64,000 nt of DNA from Porodaedalea pini. Lineage: Eukaryota > Basidiomycota > Agaricomycetes > Hymenochaetales > Hymenochaetaceae. Every line of letters starts with the position of its first letter. Positions within the stretch are counted from its first letter, which is position 1. Of the stretch, positions 47,306-60,456 are shown piece after piece. Under the pieces are notes generated by a model, which ran no database searches, was not told where the DNA came from, and was given only the letters and a program-made list of their open reading frames with translations. The stretch is taken from NCBI GenBank assembly GCA_002794775.1, contig NBAY01000007.1, positions 682,001-746,000 on the forward strand, read 5' to 3'. The position numbers and the translations under genes are program-made.

Positions 47306-50300
47306 CTGGGAGTTCTTTGCGGGAGACGTCGTGGAAAACGTCGTGGAAAACGAGAGGGACAGATGATGGTAGGAGAGAAGGACGATCTCTAAGGAGGATA
47401 AAGCAGAGACAAAAGAGGCCAAGTTGTGGAATGTGGCAGGGTGGACGCGGCGGCGGATGTAGGTCTTTATAGCGATCATAGAATAAGCGAAGAAAGATTA
47501 GGGCCGAGGACTGTAATCATAAGTCAATAAGCGAGATGGGCTAGCCTTGTATTCTCGCGCAGACATTTCTAGAGATCGGGATCAGGAATACATTGCCATT
47601 GGATGGCGGACGATTGGTAGCTATAGCTGGGTGTATGCGTCTATATGCGTCGCGTCCATGTCGCGAGTGAGTGCAAGTCACGTCTTCGATCAAGGTTCAT
47701 GCTGAGAGTTGGCAGTTCAACGGCCGCGTCAGGCTACGCTAAAGCTTCTAAGCTTACCGTATCCCAGGCTCTCTCCCTCTCTCTCTTCTCTTCTCAGCCT
47801 TCTGTTGGAATGCCACTCTCAGTCTGCATCTACGAACATGTGCTGCACCAGATCCAGACGGCGAGGAACCAGCGAAATTTCACGATGTCGAACCCGCGAA
47901 GTGACCCCAGAGCCCATCGCGATCCGAACAACTGCCAGCGTTACGCTCAGCTCTTCCAGCACCGGTAGTCCGACGTTTATTCCAATCCTGGACAACGCCC
48001 GGCGCCCTTCTACGTTGCCCTGGACGCTGCAAAAAGGCAAGGCTCGTGTCCCAAGTGCGCTCTCGGCGTAGTTCGTCCTCGGGGTTGTGTTGGTTATGGT
48101 CAAGAAAGGTACATCTTTGATTCCAGCGCCCGCGGACGCGACCCTTCTGTCCGTTGTGCTCGACACGTTCTGCCACTCGATTCCAAACGCTGATTGTTGC
48201 CATCACCATGCACCGCTCTGCCCACTCAAAAGTCTCCTGCGACTGCTCTTTTCAACGTCGCCTTCGCAGGTCGATCATGTTCATCTTAGATTCATCCTTT
48301 CCCGCGCGTGCCCGTTCTTCTCAATTGGAACCTTCCGCATACGCTAAACTATATCCTCCAAAATGCCTATACCGCAGTCCTGCAAGACGCTCTTGCCGGG
48401 AGGAAACTGGTCATTTCGCCGGTTTATCGAATATGGGTCATCAAGTGTCATTGATGTATCAGCCAGCATCCCAGCGCGAAGAGACGCCGTGTACACGTCG
48501 AGACAGCTGGAATAGACAGAGTACAATGTCGCTCGACAATCTCGATCGCGGGGCGCTAGCTCCATGGCACTTCATCATTCTTTTGCGTAAATGAACTCTC
48601 CTCTGTCGCAGCTCAATCGCTCGGTCGTGGATAGCTCCGCCTTTCGAATCAACTGCTTCTGTCAGAACGAGCAGCCGTCTCGAATGCCGAGCGCCCTTGT
48701 ACCAAGGTCCCCGCTCGTCTTAGACTTCTGCGAACGGGGTCATGCTGGCAAGCGCGGTGAGTCTCGTTTCGAATCAGTTCTTCTTCCGCCATCCCATCTT
48801 TCACATCCGGTTTCCTGCGACGATGTATCCTTATACATTGCTATCTCATAGCTATCTTCAGAGACTGCGCGAAGGAAAGAATAACGAACACCTAATCCGA
48901 CTAATCTACCTGAAATTCTACCTGCAGAGAACGCCTCTATGTGGGGATGCTTCGGACTTCCTATATTTCGGACTCAGTCATGTTCTAGACAGTCTCGACG
49001 CGACCCCAGTTTGTAATGTAAAAAGTGACAGAAGCAGCAAAGCTCGCCGCTCCCAGATCTCAATACAGAAGCTGTCTGCCCGGACGCAGTCACCTATGCA
49101 TAGCAAGTCGCGTAGGTGCGCGTATTCTCCATGCATATGCCAGATTCTGAAAGGTGGTTCACATCCCCACCCTTTCTACGGGGTTCCCTTAGACAGGAAA
49201 CTCTCCACACGATATGCCTTGGCTTGGCCCTTCCTACGCTCGCCGTCCCTGCTTCGTCGAACGGACCTGTCTCGCGTTTTCTCCGCTCTCCTTGCTGGGA
49301 AGGGCAAATGGGTGCCTCGCTGCTATCTTGAATCCTTGATCTTCCCGTCTTTCATGGCCAAGCTGAGCCGACGCCTCCTGTTCGTGGCGTCGTCTACTCC
49401 CATCCCGTATTTTCACCTATCGCAACTCCGAGGTCGGCAGTTTGCGTTCGGCAAAGAGGATGAAGTGGCTTGATCGCCTTATCCCTTTGAATAATCAAGC
49501 GATCGAGATGGAAAGCGCATCAGGCGTACTCAGATGGCAGCATGTCGTCCGCCTTTGTCTCATGCTTTGTCCCTTCCGAAGTCCAAATGCAGTAAACTCG
49601 ACTGGCGCTCATAAATCGGTTTCCATGTCAGAAGCGAATGAGCCTATCACCGATGGCATTGTCCGACGAGTCGCCCGCACTCCCGCAAGTGCTTGCTCGC
49701 ACAATTGGTCTTCTGGACCCAGCTGTCAGGTCTCTGAACCGTGTGCCACTTGTCTATCAGCCAAATCCTTGGGTTCTCGGCCGTAAGTAAAGAACAAAAA
49801 AGTCGCTATTGCTACAATTACTGAGTATATTCGTTGCGGTGCGATAGCAAGCTTTCCTGTCGATGTCTAGCTCTCCTAAGGCTCCAAAGGTCGTTATATT
49901 GCCAAGAAAAAAAGCGTCGCGAACAGAAGTTGTGCCCGTTTGCACAACACTTCCAAGCTTCACAGTCGATGTCCAATCCGTGACGCGACTCGGGCCCTCG
50001 GCCCTTCCTTTTCCTCGGTAAAGACAATTTAGCCAAGCATTGATATGTCAAAGGCTTTTGGTCGTGCGCATCCTGGAACACATAACGCTGACAGCATCGC
50101 GGATTGCCGCTCCGAGTCTACGGAGAAATTATGCTCATCTGTCCACATAATAGTCCATCCAGACAAGAGCACCCGTTGTGATTTCTACGCGAACTGGAGC
50201 ATCACAAGACCAAGCCTCTTTTGTGTCCCGCCGACGAGTCCGAGAGGGCCTCGGCGAGCGACCGAAGCGACCGACGGAACCAGATTAAGTTATTAACGCG

Positions 50301-53300
50301 ACGATCAGAGGTAAATATCGCCTATCTCTGACCCTTCTGGCCCTTGTCTGTACAACAAGAACGGATCAAGATCGTCTCAGTTATGCTTTTCGGCACGGCG
50401 GTCAACGGCGAAACTCTAATTCATGTCCGACGGACCGGCGGCGGTGCGAGCTACGCATTTCAGAGATCGAGTTATGATCAGGTGCACTTGTTTTCTCCTT
50501 TGTTTCTTCGCCTGTCGAGGAAACAGCATCAAACCGTGGGATCGAGCGAGTCCCAAGTTCACTTTCAAGTCTTCTATCCAGCCACCGTAACCCTCATTCC
50601 TCATTCATGTTCTATACTGGCAAATGCAACGCTATGGTCATCAAATGTCCAGTTGGTTCGGCCTGCAGGTACTCTAAACAATAATCCATTATGGACAAGA
50701 ATAGCAAAACTCGTGGTGTTCAATTCTTAAAGGCTTTGGCTATTTCAATTGCTAAAGTTAAGCGTGCGGCTCCTGCACGTTTTCAATGGGAACGGTGAAG
50801 CATTTCATTTCTGTGATGTTTCAATGTCAATACCGTGGACTTATTACGAAAATCCTTTATGCGGCGTCTTCACAGGCGGTCGTAATCGTAAATTTAGATG
50901 ACAACGGCGTTCACCGTCCGAGGATCAAGAAGAACGACCTATGGTCTTCTCTTGCGGATGCAGAGGAGGCAAAGACATAACCAAAAATGCATTTACTTGT
51001 TCACAGCTACATGTGGAAGGCCATTTCAGACAAGCAGCGGTATACTTTCCCCAATCGTATGTGCTGGCGTTGGCATTCCGTAAAGCCAAAGACCGCACGG
51101 AAAAGAACCAATTAAACCAATGCATTGGTGGCATGAGCGCTCAGTACCTACAACCTAAATCCATCTTTAGCATCGACGTCGACCAGAGCGTCTAAAGTAC
51201 CGAGCCCGACTTCTCTCTAGAAAGATCCCGGCTTCAATTTCCTCCGGCCGGTTCTTACTTATCTTGCAGGATCATCATTTTCTCTACTCCAGCAGTATTG
51301 GCATTTGCAGGGACTCGAAGGTGCATGGCATTACGTCTGCTTCTCCAGTTCAACGCGCGTGTCTACACACACGCAAATAGCTTATTACTGTGGGATCTTG
51401 ACCAGACCTCTCCGTTGAAAGCTAGCTAGATGCCTTCTATCGTTCAGAGCTCCTCACCTTCCTCTTTGTTTTTGACCAAGCCGTGAGAGCAGTGTCCTCA
51501 TTTTGTATAGTGCATGCATGGGACTTCAGGCTTTGGGATGGGAATCTCGCCACTGTCTCGGGCAAACAGGCTCTCTTGTTGCTTTTCGAACTTCAGCCGG
51601 AGATACACTGGGATAGCTGAAGTGCTAGAGGATATGAGTGTGGTAAGGTTCTTTCTAGCCACTCACATGCAAGCTTCATTGAATTCACTCCGCACTCGGC
51701 GCGCTCTATTGTGTCAATGAGTACGTCGTTGTCTTGCTGAACACGAAGGCGGCTTCTTCTGTACTGAACCCAATTACTATTAGACAGCTGCAATTTGAAC
51801 CGCATTGGCGATATCCAGGTGTTAAATGGAAGTCGAGGTCAAGTTCGGAAAGAATCTATCTATTCACCACGGCTTCAGGCTTCAGTTGTTGTGTCGGTTT
51901 AAAAGGTGAGAACGGCATGGGTGGCTTCGAATCCTTCAGCACATATCAGGAGCTCGTCCGATGTCCGTTTCTCACCAGATACTGGCCATCCTCCGGCACT
52001 AATTGTACATATGTCTAAATCTCCAACGAGCACCAACAGGATGGTGTGGTTGGCTCTGAATGCAGTTAGTCTTGTCAAGTTGTGCCATATGATAAGCTCT
52101 TTCTCTCTATCTCCTGATTTTCATTGTTCATCGCCGGCTGAGTCAGCTTGACTATGCTTCTGCTTCTTGCCACTCCAATCTGCTCACCAACTTTCTCATC
52201 CCCTCTACATCTCGTCCTTTCTCATCCACGGAAATCACCAGCACCGGCCCAGATGTTGGCAACGTGGATCCGGAATCTTTCTTATTAATCCTCTGGCGGA
52301 GCTCATCGGACGATCGAACGCCATGGCTGGCGTGCTAGAATAGCCTAGCTGGAAGGCTAAATGGTAACTCTTTTCTCTTGGAGCTTATGCGGCAGATCTT
52401 CGATAACTTTAATTCTCAGAAGCTGGGAGAGACGGAACGGAACGTGCCCTGGAGCTCGTTATTCTTGTACACATGCGACGTTCATGATCTTCTTCTCTTA
52501 GTTGAAATCAAAGGGAAAATGTAACCGCGGATCCGAGCATCATTCCTATGGCATACATGCGCATTTCCCCCTTTGACTGGGAAGGAATATTTGGAATTGC
52601 CTAAACGAACAGCAATCACCTGCAATGCAGTTTTCGAGAGGGTGCCACTTTCGACGCGGAACAAGCGGATAATCTAGATCGGGAGAATGTATGGAAGGAT
52701 GGGATTACTACGAGCTTATGACCGGGAGAAACGAAGGCGTCGGTGCTTTGTGTGCAAAGGTTTGATCACAAGATTGTTTTCAAGTTCAGACATGCCTTCC
52801 ATGCAACTTAATAATAAACTGAATATGAACGGTTCTTGATTGCAGCATCCCGGATCTCATGTTCTGTTTCCGCTGCGGCGGCGCGAACTCGAGGGCCACA
52901 ATGTCTTGAAGTGTAAGTAGCAATACCTAGCCTTTCTGCGACATAGATTTGAAGTTATGATGACACGGTAGGAGAGAGAGAGAGAGGACTTGTCTGGAAT
53001 AGCACGTTCTATCTGGCGGAATTGATACCAAAAACTCTAATAGCAGAGTCTCGAAGTTAGATAGGAAGAACTGCTTTCCGTAGAGGAAGATTTCACTGTT
53101 TGGTGAAAGGGTGAAGGAGCGAGGGTCGTTCTTGGACCTTCTCGCCTAGCTTGTTTAGAGAAGAACCTTGGAAGCTAGTCTGCCTCTCACGCCAATATGA
53201 AAGGAAGTTAGCATGGTGCTGACCACCTTGTAAAGCCTTCAGAGTCCACGGAGGATTTTGCACAGCAGAGTCCATCCTCGAAAGGTATATGGTAAATTTG

Positions 53301-53345
53301 AGACCCAATTAGTTTACATACGTACCACAACCTAATGCACAGTAA
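47306..53345. other. 6-kb gene-poor region upstream of WOPR gene 1
   Basis: Contains the leader of WOPR gene 1, including a 15-bp direct repeat (GTCGTGGAAAAC units near 47324-47352), a CT microsatellite near 47770-47800 and a GA microsatellite near 52972-52986. The longest open frame (48742-49473, plus strand, 243 codons) has no recognisable domain and atypical composition. No mobile-element protein was seen. A long upstream control region of the WOPR gene is one possible reading. Confidence 0.4.
47465..47471 (-). promoter_or_regulatory. TATA-like element of WOPR gene 1
   Basis: TATAAAG on the minus strand, 160 bp upstream of ATG 47305. Confidence 0.4.
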
Positions 53346-54234
53346 TTACAGACCCTTCTTATAATCATTAACCTCGTAGAATTTGTCGATCCTGGTAACA
53401 ATTCCTTCAAGGGCAACCAGCCATTGGTTCAATTTTTCGTCGAGCTCCCCCTGAGTCGCGGACGGCCCGCCATCCTTGTCTTCCTTGAGCTTCGTATATA
53501 GTTCTTCCCTCGCCGGGCACCCACGCATTGCCGCCTATCATTTTAATCGTCAGCTACGAATTTTCTCCAGCAAAGTACAAAAATCAATAAGTGCGCACGC
53601 TAAAGAGATTCTTCACAATGAAACCGTGGTACGGCTTGAGAGTGCTTGTATATGAGGTCTGAAACGCATCCGATAGTTTCAAATTTGCGTCTGCCTGCGT
53701 GAGCTTGAGCGCGCCGCTTGTGAAAACAAGTCCTCGGGTGAGCCATAGTAGGCCCTGCGTTGCCGTGTGCTTTCCCTCGGCCATCTCGTTCTTGACGAGC
53801 TCCTCCAGCGTAGCGGACTTCTCCGGCGCAGCATCGTAGCGTGCCTTAACTTTCTAAGAGCGTAATAAGTATGGGTGGAATCGAGTAATAGACGGGGATT
53901 GTGAGGCCGGAAGATGCACGCATAGTGTGAGGCACTTTACTCACGACAATATTCCCATTCAGGTCGGCGGAGACTGGCTTCAGCGCAATCGCCTTAGGAA
54001 GTTCTATATGAAAATATCCGTGAGTGTTTTGTGCCCGATCTTTAGATGAGTGCCCACGTACCAAGGATCCTGACGACACCTGTGGCAGCCTCCAAGAATC
54101 CCGGCGTGTCGACGCCTGCGTCGGACTGAGTGACATCTGCGAAGGACTAGGAAAACTCAGACGGAAGGTCTAAGGCTCATCTTGAATTTACTCACTCTCT
54201 CGTCTGGGAGGCCGAAGTCGATAAACGGTGCCAT
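53346..54234 (-). CDS. glycolipid transfer protein
   Basis: Five exons, 54234-54196, 54146-54062, 54003-53945, 53853-53599 and 53534-53346, give 208 residues, the standard single-domain GLTP length. The glycolipid headgroup-binding residues of the family align as Asp55, Asn59 and Lys62 (SADLNGNIVKVK), Trp98 (GLLWLTRGL) and His137 (KPYHGFIV). The protein is cytosolic and moves glucosylceramide-type lipids between membranes. The fungal prototype, HET-C2 of Podospora, also takes part in vegetative incompatibility. Whether this one does is unknown. Divergent from the methionine sulfoxide reductase gene, with only 134 bp between starts. Confidence 0.95.
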
Positions 54235-54368
54235 GATGAGTGTTTGGTGCAGAGGGTGGTTCACGCATGCATGCCACGCAACGTGGCGATCTCATCGATT
54301 TATGCCCAATGTGGTAACTAGATGCTAGCTTGTCCAACTTCAAAGTCTACTCGTCACAACCCCTAACC
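54235..54368. promoter_or_regulatory. shared divergent promoter, GLTP / fRMsr
   Basis: 134 bp between start codons. No defined motif assigned. Confidence 0.45.
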
Positions 54369-55078
54369 ATGCCTCACGCCGATTCCTCCTTCCTCCCTCC
54401 AGACATCAGAACGAAAACTCAGTTCTGGGAGCATGTGTATGAGCAGCTTCAAGGACTGTTGGAAGGCCAGAGAAATTGGGTAATGCTTTTCAAATTCTGG
54501 ACTATTGAAGTATTTAAGTCCTGCTCAAGGTGTCAAACTGTGCAAATACATCTTCGCTAATCTACAGCTCACTCCTTGCATTCACTTTGCACTTTGGTTC
54601 TGAAGAGAAGGCAGTCAATTGGTGTGGTAAGCATTACAGATATTTTGCAGTATTTATCTACTCAATTCTTACTTCACGATCAGGTTTTTATATTGACTCC
54701 TCGTTCTTTCCAAGACCTTCACTATCAGACATAAAGAATGATAGTCCGGCTTCTGAAGAAAGCAAGCTCTTGCTTGGACCTTTCTGTGGAAAACCTGCCT
54801 GCCAGTTTATCAACACCACGCCCGGCGAGGGCCGCGGCGTCTGCGCTGACGCATACATGCAAAGGAGGACAGTCCTCGTCCCTGAGGTGGATACGTACCC
54901 CGGACATATCGCTTGTGATGGAGAGACCAAGAGCGAGATTGTGTGTCCCCTCTTACTGGAAGGGCGCAGCATCGGCGTATTTGATTTGGACTGTCTTGCG
55001 CTGAACGGCTTTGACGAGGACGACAGGGTAGGCTTGGAGAATATAGCAAAGCTAGTCGTTGATTCCTGTGAATGGTAG
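54369..55078 (+). CDS. free methionine-R-sulfoxide reductase (GAF domain)
   Basis: Three exons, 54369-54479, 54530-54626 and 54684-55078, give 200 residues. It is one GAF domain of the fRMsr type. The family's reactive cysteines are all present: Cys109 (GPFCGKPAC), Cys123 (GRGVC) and Cys147 (PGHIACD), followed by SEIVCPLLLEGRSIGVFDLD. The enzyme reduces free, not protein-bound, methionine-(R)-sulfoxide and so repairs oxidative damage. The yeast counterpart is YKL069W. Spacing between the first two cysteines is about four residues longer than in E. coli. Confidence 0.93.
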
Positions 55079-55481
55079 TTGGGAGTATAATTACAGGCCT
55101 TCATTTCTCATGACGGCACAGAAAGCAAGTCTTTCGCGACTGATATTAATATTATTATAAACAATTCGAAGCTTCCTATCAGGACTGGAGTGTCGCAAAA
55201 TATCTTTCCGACGGCGCCTTTTTTTTGTTCACCTTTATATTCCTTTAGCTTTGTGTGCTTCGGATATTATACCCTCGACTCGGAATAAATAAATAGTCAA
55301 AGGATCCACTGCTAGTGTTCGTTACAAACAAGGTCAATCGACGATCACTTCCAATTGTGAGTCACGACTTGCCGCCGTGGCGCGTCTGTGAACCTTGCGA
55401 ATGCTCGTTCTTTCTTACGCTCGAGTCAACCGTCACTGCACATATTGGAATCGATACCCGTTGCTGTCAAGGTCGCGAATA
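55079..55481. other. intergenic region
   Basis: AT-rich 3' end of the reductase gene and the promoter of the synthetase gene. Nothing else recognised. Confidence 0.4.
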
Positions 55482-58400
55482 ATGTCACCTCAATCGACTT
55501 GGACGGCACCTATTAGAACAGTAGATGAGCCTCGGCTCAAACTTTACAACTCGCTAACGAAAACCAAGGTCCTTATTTGCTATAAATTTCACGAAGCCGT
55601 GGCACTGAGACCTCTTGATAGACTGATTTTATTCCGAAAGATGGACGGCTCGTTAAGTGGTACAATTGCGGCCCGACGGTCTATGATTCTTCACACATGG
55701 GCCATGCAAGGTGCGTCTCGGCTGGTCATATATTGTAGCCTTCTGAACAACAATATTACGTGCAGGAACTATGTAACACAGGACATCTTAAGGCGCATTT
55801 TAGTAGACTATTTTGGTTATGATGTTCATTTTGTCATGAACATCACCGACATCGATGATAAGGTGCGCGTATTTGTTCATCGCCACGCTCGATAAACTCG
55901 TTCATGAAAATTGCAGATTATTCGAAGATCGCGTGAAAACCATCTTCTGGATAAGTTCCGATCCAATGCGAATGCTCTGACCTCTGAACTCATCTCGGAA
56001 GTTGACGATGCATGGAAGGTCTACCTGCGGTCGCAGCTCGCGAAGGCATTGGAGGCAGAATTACCAAAGAAGGGGAACGAACTGGAAGCATGGGAAGCCA
56101 TCTGGGCGAAGTCGCAGAACGTTGAGTGGAAGTCAGAATGCACGAAGAAAGATGAAAAATTCGATATGCACCTGAAAGCTCTAGTGAGTAACGCAGCACA
56201 ATTATATCTGGCTTATTCCTCTAATAGGATTGCGCCATATGTAGGACAAATCTGAGAAGGCCCTGTCCGAGGCAAGGACATTACTTGCCAATGGCGAGAC
56301 TTCGTCCGAACGCGCTTTACGGCTCATCGACGAGTCTCAGGATGTACTCGCCAAGGTTCTTGATAAAAAGGTTGGATCGAGCGCTTTCCTTGTCCCGAAA
56401 TGGCATGAATATTAGCTAACTCGGCTTCAAGTATGGGGACGAGCTCACGGATCCAGCACTTTCGCGAGCACTGGCTCAGTACTGGGAGAATGAATTTTTT
56501 AAGGATATGAGCCGTCTGCGCGTGCGTGCACCGGATACGGTCACTCGCGTGACAGAATACGTGCCAGAGATTGTTGCATTTGTCAAGCGCATCATAAAGA
56601 ACGGCTATGCGTATGAGAGCGAAGGTAGCGTCTATTTCGACACGGGTGCATTTGAGCGTGCAGACGGACACGCGTACCCCAAACTCCAGCCCGGTAGCAA
56701 GGGCAACAAGGAACTGCTCGAGGAGGGCGAAGGTACTGTCCACTTATGGGTATATTACTCCTTATTTTTTGGGTTACTAACGACACACGGCAGGTGTACT
56801 CGCGCCGAAGGCGGTAGGCCAGCGGTCGAAGAGCGACTTCGCCCTGTGGAAGAACTCGAAGTCTGGCGAACCATCGTGGCCGTCGCCCTGGGGGGCGGGT
56901 CGTCCTGGCTGGCACATAGAGTGCTCAGTGATGGCGAGCGCTGTTTTCGGGGACAGTATGGATATTCATTCTGGTGGGATTGACCTCGCTTTCCCTCATC
57001 ACGACAACGAAATGGCCCAGTCTGAAGTGAGCTTATAACCCTTTTGATACATTCTCATGTTACCGTGACTAATCACTGGCCTCGCCTTCACCTGCTGGTC
57101 TTCCATATGATGCTCTCAACGTGTTGTCCAAAATAACGATCTGCTCCCATTGATCTGCCTTCATTCGTATAATTTTCACTAGGCTTATCACAACTGTGGT
57201 CAATGGGTCAATTACTTTTTACACACGGGTCATCTTCACATCGAGGGTCTGAAAATGAGCAAGTCACTCAAGAATTTCATCACTGTTGACGTGAGTGAAT
57301 TCAAACCCTTATTCGGCTCTACCTTTGGCCTTCTGACAGCACGACAATGTGCGGTCGACGATACCATTACTTTATCCACACAGGAAATACTTCAGAAGTA
57401 CACTGCGCGTCAATTACGCCTCGCGTTTTTGACGCAGCTTTGGAATTCAAAGGTCGACTTCACCGATAATCTCATGACGGGAGAGGTTCGCACCGCCGAG
57501 ACAACCCTAAATGTACGCACATCTCCTTTGCAGCGATCTAATTCAAAGCTCCAGCGGCGAACTCACGGCTTTCTTCATGCCCGTTTTTGTCTTCTCGATT
57601 TCCCTACATGACTTTCACTGTTTTGCGATGCGTGACGCTCGCTTACTTCGGCTCCATCCGCACTTCCCGCACATGCTGCATGGGATCGAACCGTAGAACT
57701 TCTTCGCCACCATCAAGGCCGTTGTCCAGGCGCAAACGGAAGGTTCGTCTAGCGATGGCCAGCACCGGTACGGTGCTCCAGAACGCGAAATACAGAATTT
57801 GTTAGTTCCCTTCCCACCCATGTGCACGGCTGTATCAGACTGTGCCACGTCTCGTCTCGTCTCCTTTCACCGATTTTGATGCATGTGTTTCACTTTAGCT
57901 TCCGGGAGACACAACACGCTTTCCGGGCCGCATTGTGCGATTCTTTCAACACGCCGCTAGCGCTCGAGGCTTTGCTGAAACTTGTCTCGCGGACAAACGT
58001 TTATGTTAATGCGCAGGCCGGAATCTGAATGCTGGCGTCGTTGAACAGATCGCACGATGGGTCGGAAAGATCCTGCGCATGTTTGGCCTCGGTGAAGGCC
58101 CGGCTCTAAGCTCGAATGCGGAAATTGGATGGGGCGAAGAACGGGGAAGCGACTCAGTCAACGTAAGTCTTACCTGTTTTTTTCGTTTTGGACTATTTGT
58201 CGGAGCTCGGTCTTCCGTATTGCATGGCTATTAATATGTCCCTTACCTTTTTGAACGAAACAATGCTGATGATTTGCTTAAACTATTCTAGAGAGACGAA
58301 ATACTCATGCCTTACTTGCGAGTCTTATCCTCATTCCGGGATGGGGTTAGAAGCAGAGCGATCGCGGGTGGAGATGGCGCGCTTCAAAGTATCCTTGCGC

Positions 58401-58915
58401 TTTCTGACCATCTCCGGGACGAAGATCTTGTCCCTCTAGGGGTCGCTCTTGATGACCAAGAAGGTACGTGCTCGGCCAGGCGTGCCGTTTGTATTCTACA
58501 AAGCTCTTATTTGATTGATTCAAACTCGATTCGTTCATACGATATTTTCATCCGTCTTGCAGATGGAAAGGCTCTTGTCAAACTCGTCGATCCCGCGCAG
58601 CTGCGTAAGACTCGCGAGGAGAAGCGAGCTCTGGGTGATGCAAGAGCTGCTAAGAAAGCCGCGGCGGCTGATGCGGAGCGGCAAAAGCGCCTGGCTAAAC
58701 TCGAGAAAGGGCGTACGCCCCCCAGCCAGCTGTTCAAGCCACCGAACGTAGCTGATGGCTGGTACGGCAGTTATGATGACTCGGGTATCCCCTTGACAGA
58801 CGGTGAGGGGAAACCGTTGAGTAAAAATGCTGCGAAGAAAGTGCAGAAAGAATACGCCGCTCAGGTGAAGGCGCATCGGGAATTTTTGGAATGGGAGGCA
58901 AACGAAGACGGCTGA
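55482..58915 (+). CDS. cars: cysteinyl-tRNA synthetase, with a one-base frameshift
   Basis: Thirteen exons: 55482-55568, 55622-55710, 55766-55862, 55917-56183, 56245-56370, 56432-56732, 56794-57026, 57183-57290, 57384-57512, 57697-57800, 57899-58162, 58292-58463 and 58563-58915. The product is about 776 residues if one missing base is allowed for. It charges tRNA-Cys with cysteine. Visible motifs are zinc-ligand Cys45 (YNCGPTVYD), the HIGH-type HMGH at 54-57, NITDIDDK, a long eukaryotic insertion after it, [27 protein letters not shown] and KMSKS (exon 8). The C-terminus is Lys/Ala-rich as in eukaryotic enzymes. In exon 11 the frame ends after AQAGI at 58026. The family sequence ([20 protein letters not shown]) continues one frame over, as if one G were absent at 58016-58017. 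Confidence 0.9.
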
Positions 58916-60456
58916 TGGATGCCACTCTCCGTGCATCTGTTACCGTTGCACCTATCTGTTCTAGTGTCGCCGACATTTCCTGTCACTACGATTCAATAAA
59001 CCTGAGCAGGTGCATTTGAATTGCTGGAGCTTCTGCCGCTTCCTGTCATACGAGGTCGAGCGCTGATCATCTGTATATCAAACCAAACAGTGCATTGGCT
59101 TTATGGTACGTCTGGCGCTTTCTCAGGCAAGACGAGCAGATCGTGAATTTCGAAGGAACCCTAATGACGTGAATCGTCCTTCCTTGCGTTCTGACTCAAT
59201 TTTCTGCCACATTTCTGACAGGTGCTTTGACTGACTATAACAGCCAAATCAATCTCCGCGGCAATTCTCACTTGGCATGGGCTTGGGTGATATCGGAAAT
59301 GTTGTCGAAGCGGCGTCTAATCCACAAATTCTTGTCTTGTAATTAACAACCTCCGCTCTCCTGCCATTCGATGGCCAGTCTGCAAGAAGCGAATTTCAAT
59401 CTCGTTCCCGCGGTATTTATCAAGATTATCCACCTTTTTCTCGTTCCGAGACTGGTATTCGGACCGATGAAGTGTACTCACAAGAGCAAGAAAGTTTCAC
59501 ACTGTTGCGTTTTGGACCTAGCGGAAGCAAAGGATCAAAATTGCTTGACATAGGGAAGTGAAGCATCCGTGCATATGTCATCGTCATTATGCTTTGCCGC
59601 GATTCATGGGAACGCCGCGTCTCCGCCACCGTAACATAACCGCCGCCTTTGAATCATTCACCAAGATCAGACACGATTGGACTTATATCCGCCGGGAAAT
59701 CTCGGAATGCTCAGTCTGGGGAACAAATTTCTGTTCAAGAACAAAATTAAGGGCGTGGCTGCACACGACGTCTAATGGGGCGTTTCGGGGTGTTCCTAAG
59801 GATTGAATGTTCTACTGAATCTTGATTGTAAGTTATCATTCACATCAGCGTCTTAAGGGCGGTTGCATTTGTGCGATTTCCGACGTCATGGAGCTGCAAT
59901 TGCATTTCCATGAAACCTCGTGATGGAGGAACGTAAGACATTTTCACGGAAACTGCGTACACTAACGTTAGCGAACGCTTGGTTTGAAGGAAAAGATCCA
60001 CAGAAGGATTTGCTCATTGGCTGCCGCGAAGATCGTGGGTTGGCGGCATCTAATCAAGATCTAGAAGTGATTTTGAGCTTGCATTTGTTGCGCTCGTTGC
60101 TCGTTCCTGACGCTAGTCATTTATGCGGACTACACGAGAAGTGGCATCAACGGCGACTTGCTAGACGTGCAGGGCTAATAGTACGTACACTGATCCCGAA
60201 GTTCTATTCTGCTCCTAGAAGAGGGATAAATAAGGTTTCTGACGAGATCACCGATGAAGAGCAAAATTAGTTAGGAGTCGATTAAGTAGGATGGTCGGAT
60301 GCATCTGGGCTAATGGAAATTGGATAAGCCGAACACCTTCACCCTGAGACAAACCAGCCGGTGTTTACCAAAACCCAATCAAGCTCTTTGGCTTAAATAC
60401 CACTGAGATGGCTGATCCTCTTCTCCACAGGCTCTCAATCCCCCGTTGCTCCAGTC
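58916..60456. other. intergenic region upstream of WOPR gene 2
   Basis: 1.5 kb with short frames only. The frame at 59920-60270 (116 codons) shows no known domain. GCTTAAATACC about 60 bp before the WOPR start might serve as a weak TATA element. Confidence 0.4.

Noticed and set aside
48742..49473. 243-codon open frame in the gene desert
   Set aside because: No recognisable domain, odd composition (Ser/Leu/Arg typical of translated non-coding DNA) and no supporting splice partners.
57955..58020. A tiny intron explaining the cysteinyl-tRNA synthetase frame change
   Set aside because: Candidate GT...AG spans are only 18 or 37 nt long and leave the wrong phase. A missing base fits the family sequence better.
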